Origin: Gnetum montanum
Lineage: Eukaryota > Streptophyta > Gnetopsida > Gnetales > Gnetaceae
Assembly: GCA_015680685.1 (NCBI GenBank)
Contig: MNCI01003938.1
Coordinates: 564,110 to 628,109 of the forward strand
Direction: 5' to 3'
DNA length: 64,000 bases
This document shows, piece after piece, positions 58,576 to 64,000 of the stretch. Below the pieces are notes generated by a model. The model did no database searches. It was not told the DNA's origin and worked only from the letters and a program-made list of their open reading frames with translations. The stretch's first letter is position 1; each line of letters begins with the position of its first letter. A program made the translations under genes and the position numbers.

Positions 58576-61400
58576 GATCACCACGTCATCAACCTATCCC
58601 AAAGGAATGGTGATAGATTGATTTGCAAGCTTTAACCAAATGTTGCACACCTTCAAGGGTGGTAAGTTCCATGCTTGATATGTTTCATAAGAGATCAAAT
58701 TTACCCTATAACATGAGTCTAATAGAGTTGTACATGATAATTTTTTAGCTACTCATAAATTCATCAAAGAAATTCCTAGATTGATTCATTTCTTAGGGAG
58801 TGGTCCTAATTTTATCTAGCTTGTGACTATCTCTATGAGCATGATAGTTTGCATGTTTTTGTTTGATAAAGTTGGAAGCTTTTCATTTTGAGGATCTTCC
58901 TTAGAAGAATCTTGTTTCAATGAAATTCTAATTCTACTAGCTTTTTCTAGACTTGTCCTATAGAAAGGACGTTTCTTTGATTGGCCCTTAGTGTTGTTGG
59001 TATGATCCTTTGTTTGTATGTTTATTGCCTAGGCAACTCTCCTCTGTTGTGGTTGTGATGGCAATTTATCTTCCATAACAAGTGGTGGCGCTAGTGGTAA
59101 AGGAGTTGGATGTTGATTTGAAGAATCAACTATTTGCGGATGCATGTATGAGTCTGAGTTGGTCCTTGGTGGTGTTGGTTTGTGATACTCCGAAGGATAG
59201 TATTGTGGAGTTTGAACAGTTGCATCTACTAATGAGATTGGATGTTGGATGTAGTATCCATAAGGGTCAAGTTGCCGATATGGATACTATTGACATGGTG
59301 GTGGCATAGCCTATGATTGGGGTTGTTGCCACTACTCATGGTATTGCTCTTATGGTTGCAACAATGCTTCACTAGAATAATACATGGGTTGGAGGTTCTC
59401 TCAATAGTTACCTTAAGGATAAGGTAACCTTTTGGGCATCTATTTTTGAACAAATCTTAGATTGAGTGCGTATGCCCTTATCTCTTGTAGATTTTCCATG
59501 ACTGGGCAATATCCCTTGGGATGTTCATACTGACACACAGTGCAACCTTCCTCATCTATGGAGTTGATGTCTAAGCACTTAGCCATTGAAACAACTTTGC
59601 CTTTTCATCCAAGCTATTTCTTTTTCCTCTTATCTTTGCCTTTTTCAAAGGCTTACTTTATTCTTTCCTCCACAATCTTCAATGCATTTGTAAATTTTCA
59701 TCAACAGAATCCCACATTTTCTCCACTTTGGTTGCAATGTCATTTATAGATTTCTAGATTGATAGAGTCTTTTCTAGATGGCATGATCCAAGGTTTCTTC
59801 CTCTTGTGTATCACAAACTCATGCATCTCTCTTTCGAATTAATGGATATTTGGTATACTCTTCATATGATTCCCTCTTTCTTAGGTCACCTTCCTCCTTT
59901 GCCACTTGGTCAATTAGTCTTTGGATGTGATGGACGATCATTTTTGATAACCTGCCTTGGGTGTAAACCCCAAGAGTCTCTCTAGTTTTGCCTTGCAACC
60001 CATCTACAATGTGCCTAAGCTATTCCCTTGGTGAAAATTCATGGCTTGGGCATCTATGCAATAGTGAATAATATTTGCCCATTACTACATCAAGGGTCCC
60101 ATGAGTCCCTTGCTTCCATCCCTAGATTTATTTTCTTAAATTAGACACTCGTGAATAAGTTTGATATTTGTAATTAAATAGTTCGAGCATGGTACTCTAG
60201 CATCTAATCAATTTAGGTTCTAATGCCCTATATGAGCTCTCGGCCTCCTTCATATGTGTTCTAAGAAATAGCTTTAACTTTTGCCAATCATTTTTGATGT
60301 TTTGTAGGGTGCAGGCATCATGAAAAGCTTGAAGGTGTTGTTGTGGACCAACATTATAGCCACCTTTAAATCTTGGCATGTTGTTCATGTTTAGCCATTT
60401 GATTCAACTATCCCTCATGTGCTTGGTTGGGATGTGAACAACTTCCTGGATGTTGATCATATTGTGAGTTGCCATCAAGGTTTCATCATCTTGATCAAGT
60501 TTGTGCACTCTATTGTAGTAATACCCCCTTTTATGCTCATCCCTTTTCATGATTTCTATGATCCCTTCATCTGTGCTGCTCATATTCTTCATCTTCTAAA
60601 TTAAAATGTCTTGAATAATGGTAATGGTAGTCATGAGTTCTCCTCTCTTTCCTATCATGGTCCTTGTACATTCGTCTTTTTCTTTTAAAGTCTTTTGATG
60701 ATCATGAGGATGCATATGAGGTAGTAGGAGAACAGTGTCAGCCTGTCCTCCTATGATGACTCTAATGTTCATCTCTATGGGATCTAGCAAGAACTCTTGG
60801 CCTTGAGTCCCACTTGTACCTTAAGTCTTTTGCCTCCTACTTGAACTTCTCTGCTAGTTCAGAGTGTGATTTATTGTTGACAAGTTTATCCAGTTGAATG
60901 ATAGGCATTTGTGACTAGAACTCATGATTTTGGTGGCATTGTTCAGTAATGAATGCATCTCCATCAAGCTCCTCCAAGACAATAGTAGAATTAACTATCT
61001 TTCTTTTGTCTTGTTCATGTCTTGCCTCCATGGCTTGGTACTTCCTTAACTGCTCCTCAGTAGGCTCATATGGATGGATCATGTATTTAGTTTCATGATA
61101 CTCTCCAATTGCTTCACTCAATTTCATCCCCTTGAGAGTAGTTTAGAGCATAAGGGGTGTTGAACATTTTGGTGTTAGAACAACGTTCCCTTGCAAATCT
61201 CTCTGCTTGAGTTGCCAGTCTTGATGAAAGATGAATGTAAAGCTGGGATGGTAAGGATCATGATGAGCATATGAAATCCTTGTTTGCATTGGCATACTTC
61301 AATCTTCTTCTTCTTCAATTTTGTCACTACTTTTCCTTGGTTCCCTAGTAAGTGATGTGGTATTCTTGTTTAAAGTCGTGTTATATATTTTTTAGATGTT
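58576..61400 (-). pseudogene. gag: A2 gag and protease N-terminal part
   Basis: Gag N-terminus 61250-60850 (KLSEAIGEYHETKYMIHPYE), charged region 60790-60400, gag core 60388-60000 (HLQAFHDAC, DWQKLKLF, YRALEP), proline/Gln-rich C-terminal part 59540-59000, then the protease N-terminus to 58576, where A1 interrupts it. Stops are numerous. Positions 60690-61379 match A3 at 41017-41698. Confidence 0.78.
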
Positions 61401-61423
61401 CGTTTTAAGTGTGCTTTTGTTAG

Positions 61424-62383
61424 TGATGAGATGCGATATGCACAAGCCGCGATATCGCATCCCCTGCAATATTGCATACGTGATATCACGTCGTTCCTTG
61501 CGATATCGCATACGCCATATCGTGGTCCGCTGCCAAATCTATAAATAAGAGGCAGCACTCCCCTCATTTCACATCCTAGGCATAAAGTAGCGAAGCTCTA
61601 TCGAATTGATCACCCCAGAGATAGAATATTTTCCATGTGCCCATAGTAGGAGTCCCCCAAGTGAACGGTTCTTTATTCGAGTAGCTTTGTACATGAACGC
61701 AAGTTGTGTACGACAATAAAGACGAGCTTTGTGGATAAACCTTACAGCGCATGGATAGGTTTAATTAATGTTATTTACTGCTTTCCTAGTAACGCGGCAT
61801 GAGTACGACTTGGTTACGAGCGTTGACGAACGTGTACGGCTAGCCAAGGAATCAACTACTCATCGCGAGTATATTCTCTCACCCTTTCCTCCTAGAGTGT
61901 GCGACAAGTACGACTTGATTATGAGCATCCACGGATGTGTACGGCTAGTCAAGGAATCGGCTGCTTGTCACACTTAGGTTAGTTAAGTGCCTCAGTATGA
62001 CCGCTTTGAGCACGTGCGTTACGTGTGGTAATCCCAGTAATGATTAGCATTTGGTAGCCACAATTGCACAGTTCAGGGTGTGTACGGCAAGTGGGAACGG
62101 ATGCTGACGCTAGGACTTAGTGCCATAGTTAGAGTTAGTTCTAGTTTCTCAACCCTTCACCGTTAGCATAGGAGATAAACCGAAACATACCAAAAAAATC
62201 ATATACCTCGGACTTACTTAACCATACACCGTGACAATAACAAGTAAGTCTGGGAAGACAATGAACAATTAACCCCAAGTGTTCCATGGGGCGTTTAGGC
62301 ATTTAGTCTACGGAGTTCGACCGGATCACGCGTGCTACGCTCATTTCGTATGGTTGAGTGTAGGGGTACCTCGCCACTCATCA
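61424..62383 (+). repeat. Solo LTR in A2 leader, inverted relative to A2
   Basis: TGATGAGATGCG...CACTCATCA, 960 bp. Comparison with the uninterrupted A3 leader at 41753 shows exactly this block inserted after TTTTGTTAG; the flanks GTTAG and ATTAG are a 4/5 target duplication. The + strand TATA TCTATAAATAAG at about 61544 gives its orientation. GCGATATCGC-type palindromes lie at 61440-61530. Confidence 0.85.
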
Positions 62384-62464
62384 ATTAGGGTTATGAAATT
62401 TGACTTTGTGTTCCAACTACAATGAAGTTTGTGAAATCAATTACTAAGCATACATTAACTTGTT

Positions 62465-62480
62465 GTCGGCAATGGTGCCA
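62465..62480 (-). other. Primer binding site of A2
   Basis: On the - strand TGGCACCATTGCCGAC lies one base after the LTR, close to the tRNA-Asp type site. Confidence 0.75.
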
Positions 62481-62481
62481 A

Positions 62482-63410
62482 TGATAAGCAGTGGAGTAAT
62501 CCAACACCCAACCATATAAGTTATGAGTATTCACATGTAGCTCGATCGTAATCCATGGATGAGGCAATGTTATTATGCTAGTAATTAGTTAAAGTTCAGG
62601 ATCGTTGTCTTCCCACATGAGCTAGTAAAATCTAGGCATATGGTTTAACTCATTGTGAGGTATATGATCATTGATGTTATGTTGGCCATGTCTCCTAGCT
62701 ATGATGGTAAAGTGTGGAAATAATTCTAAGTTTGAGGAAAAGGATAAAATAATCTACTCTAGCCTAGAGCAATGAGTATCCATTCTTGACTTGTTGTACA
62801 TGCCTTAGGCTCATGTNAATGAGTATCCATTCTTGACTTGTTGTACATGCCTTAGGCTCATGTAACCGTTACTTGGATTACCAAGTGAGTTCACTACTGA
62901 GTGAATCAAGTGAAACCACTACTAGGTTACCAAATGATCACACTTAAATGCTCAGAACCAATAGTTCTCATTTCACTTTACTATCAACAAGGAAAGTAAA
63001 GTACTTAAAGAATGTAATTGATTAAACTAGGAAAACAGTAAGAATTATGCTAAGTAAACAATAAAGCTAAGTGGATGCTACAATGATGGAAAGTAATCTA
63101 AATCTTTATTTTTGTCATGAATTATGCCCAAGTACACTTCATTGAAATAAAGACTCCAAACAATTGCTCAACATCACACTATGAGCATTCACTCTATCGC
63201 TGAACTACGAAAACAAATTGCAAGAGTCTACCTATGGTTGGAATGAAAGTTGTTTGGACCATGCACCTAAGTGTTGTATTTATAAGCTTGCACGTGTTCA
63301 TGATATCGAATATTCAACATCATAGCTTGTGCCATGATATCAAGGATTCGATATCATGACTTCGATATCGGATGCCCAATATCTTAGTTGGTAAAAAACT
63401 TGATTTATCA
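62482..63410 (-). repeat. 5' LTR of A2
   Basis: TGATAAG...GATTTATCA, matching 41844-42711. It includes N at 62817 inside a 46-bp duplication (62771-62816 and 62818-62863), so its true length is about 47 bases less. GATATC words cluster at 63300-63385. Confidence 0.88.
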
Positions 63411-63540
63411 AAATCTAAAAAGATATCCCCAAAATAGTTAGGTCTTTTCTTTTTATTATTTTGGAGTTTATCCTTTCTATAGTACTCATCTATTTTTGTA
63501 CTCTGGATTTTTGGGATTTGACAGCCCTATTCTTGGTGAA

Positions 63541-63625
63541 CAATGAGGTGTTAGCCTAGTGATAAGACACTTGACCTAGAAGCTCGAGGTCATGGGTTCA
63601 ATTCTAATGGACAACGTTGAGTGAT
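63541..63625 (+). ncRNA. Possible tRNA-derived SINE head
   Basis: A-box-like TAGCCTAGTGATAAG at 63552-63566 and B-box-like GGTTCAATTC at 63595-63604 are spaced as in a Pol III type 2 promoter. The intervening arm GAAGCTCGAGGTCATG resembles the anticodon-side layout of plant tRNA-related SINEs. A complete cloverleaf is not evident, so it is not called a functional tRNA. The SINE end and target duplication were not found. Confidence 0.45.
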
Positions 63626-64000
63626 ATCTTAGGGTGTACCTATGTTTCACTTATTTTAGGTTCCAATACCCCATTCTTGGTGATTAGCTTACTTTGTCTA
63701 CTTCATTCCTTTGCATTTGGAATTATTTTCAACTACTTATTCTCTACTCTATTTGGAAGCTTTAGTGCACAATTATTTTCTAGTAGCAAGAGCATAACTA
63801 TGACCTCTCTTTAGGTGTCATATACCAAATTGTCAAATATGTCGCTTTTTAACTACAACTTCAAGCGAAAAAGCTCTCGGTGAAAGTTGAAAATTTAACT
63901 TATTTTTTACAATATTAATTTCTTTTTGGTTTGAAGGTTCAAGCCCGAGAAGCTTTTAGCTTTTGTTGCTCTTCGTTCTTTATTTATGATTGATGTATTT
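63626..64000. other. Flank without recognisable gene
   Basis: T-rich sequence with short chance ORFs only. It could be the body of the SINE or plain target DNA to the right of A2. Confidence 0.35.

Larger units (their letters stand above)
41844..63410 (-). mobile_element. A2: old Athila-like element interrupted by A1 and a solo LTR
   Basis: LTRs 41844-42711 and 62482-63410. The 5' end (primer site 62465-62480, gag 61400-58900) is on the right. Its protease is split by A1 at 47819/58576. Left of A1 come the protease C-terminus (47819-47590), a junction directly into integrase-distal noncoding DNA (RT and integrase are missing), and a downstream ORF region (45170-42900). It cannot have been autonomous after the pol loss. 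No target duplication is found because the left LTR is shared with A3. Confidence 0.8.

Overview
The window is repeat DNA from a large land-plant genome. I see no host protein-coding gene. The evidence is nested Ty3/gypsy LTR retrotransposons of two plant lineages: Tat-like (second, archaeal-type RNase H after the classical RNase H, very long elements) and Athila-like (RT with an FMDDF-type motif, tRNA-Asp-like primer site, LTRs beginning TGATGAG or TGATAAG). The species cannot be named from this sequence.

Layout. 1-2520: a decayed gag gene on the + strand. 2521-3625: no recognisable gene. 3631-38755: a Tat-like element on the - strand ('outer'), with 1.58-kb LTRs, a CTTAA target duplication, a primer site and a polypurine tract. 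It is interrupted at 10976-29496 by a second, related element ('inner', 10976-28273) plus a truncated third 3' end (28274-29496). 38761-41014: unassigned AT-rich DNA. 41015-63410: Athila-like elements on the - strand. An old, pol-deleted element A2 (41844-63410) shares its left LTR with a gag fragment. A2 is split in its protease gene by a 10.75-kb element A1 (47820-58570, target duplication ATAGT). Both carry solo LTRs. 63541-63625: a possible tRNA-derived SINE head.

The main discovery is in the Tat-like family. Both elements place gag-pro and RT-RNaseH-INT on the - strand but separate them by several kilobases, and that gap holds a gene on the opposite strand. In the inner element it spans 17769-22159 and has eight exons with GT-AG introns. 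The exons sum to 3201 nt (1067 codons) with three stop codons that look like C-to-T decay. The outer copy (10040-10975 and 29497-32520) has the same introns in the same phases. Exons 4-8 differ in length only by multiples of three between the copies. The predicted protein combines an FCP1/HAD-phosphatase-like domain with degraded catalytic motifs, a large domain resembling plant mobile or transposon-associated domains, a coiled coil and an acidic tail. Because the gene is antisense to the genomic RNA, its introns can survive retrotransposition.

Two further signals belong to the Tat-like family. Every gap between genes contains arrays of a short unit, AGTTTA plus a dyad whose arms covary (GTC/GAC, GCC/GGC, GCGTC/GACGC) around a fixed six-base spacer. 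The LTRs, gag leader and first antisense-gene intron are packed with the palindrome GCGTATACGC and with GCGTAA words. All coding regions are damaged, so these are relics. The conserved exon phases show that the antisense gene was under coding constraint in the recent past.
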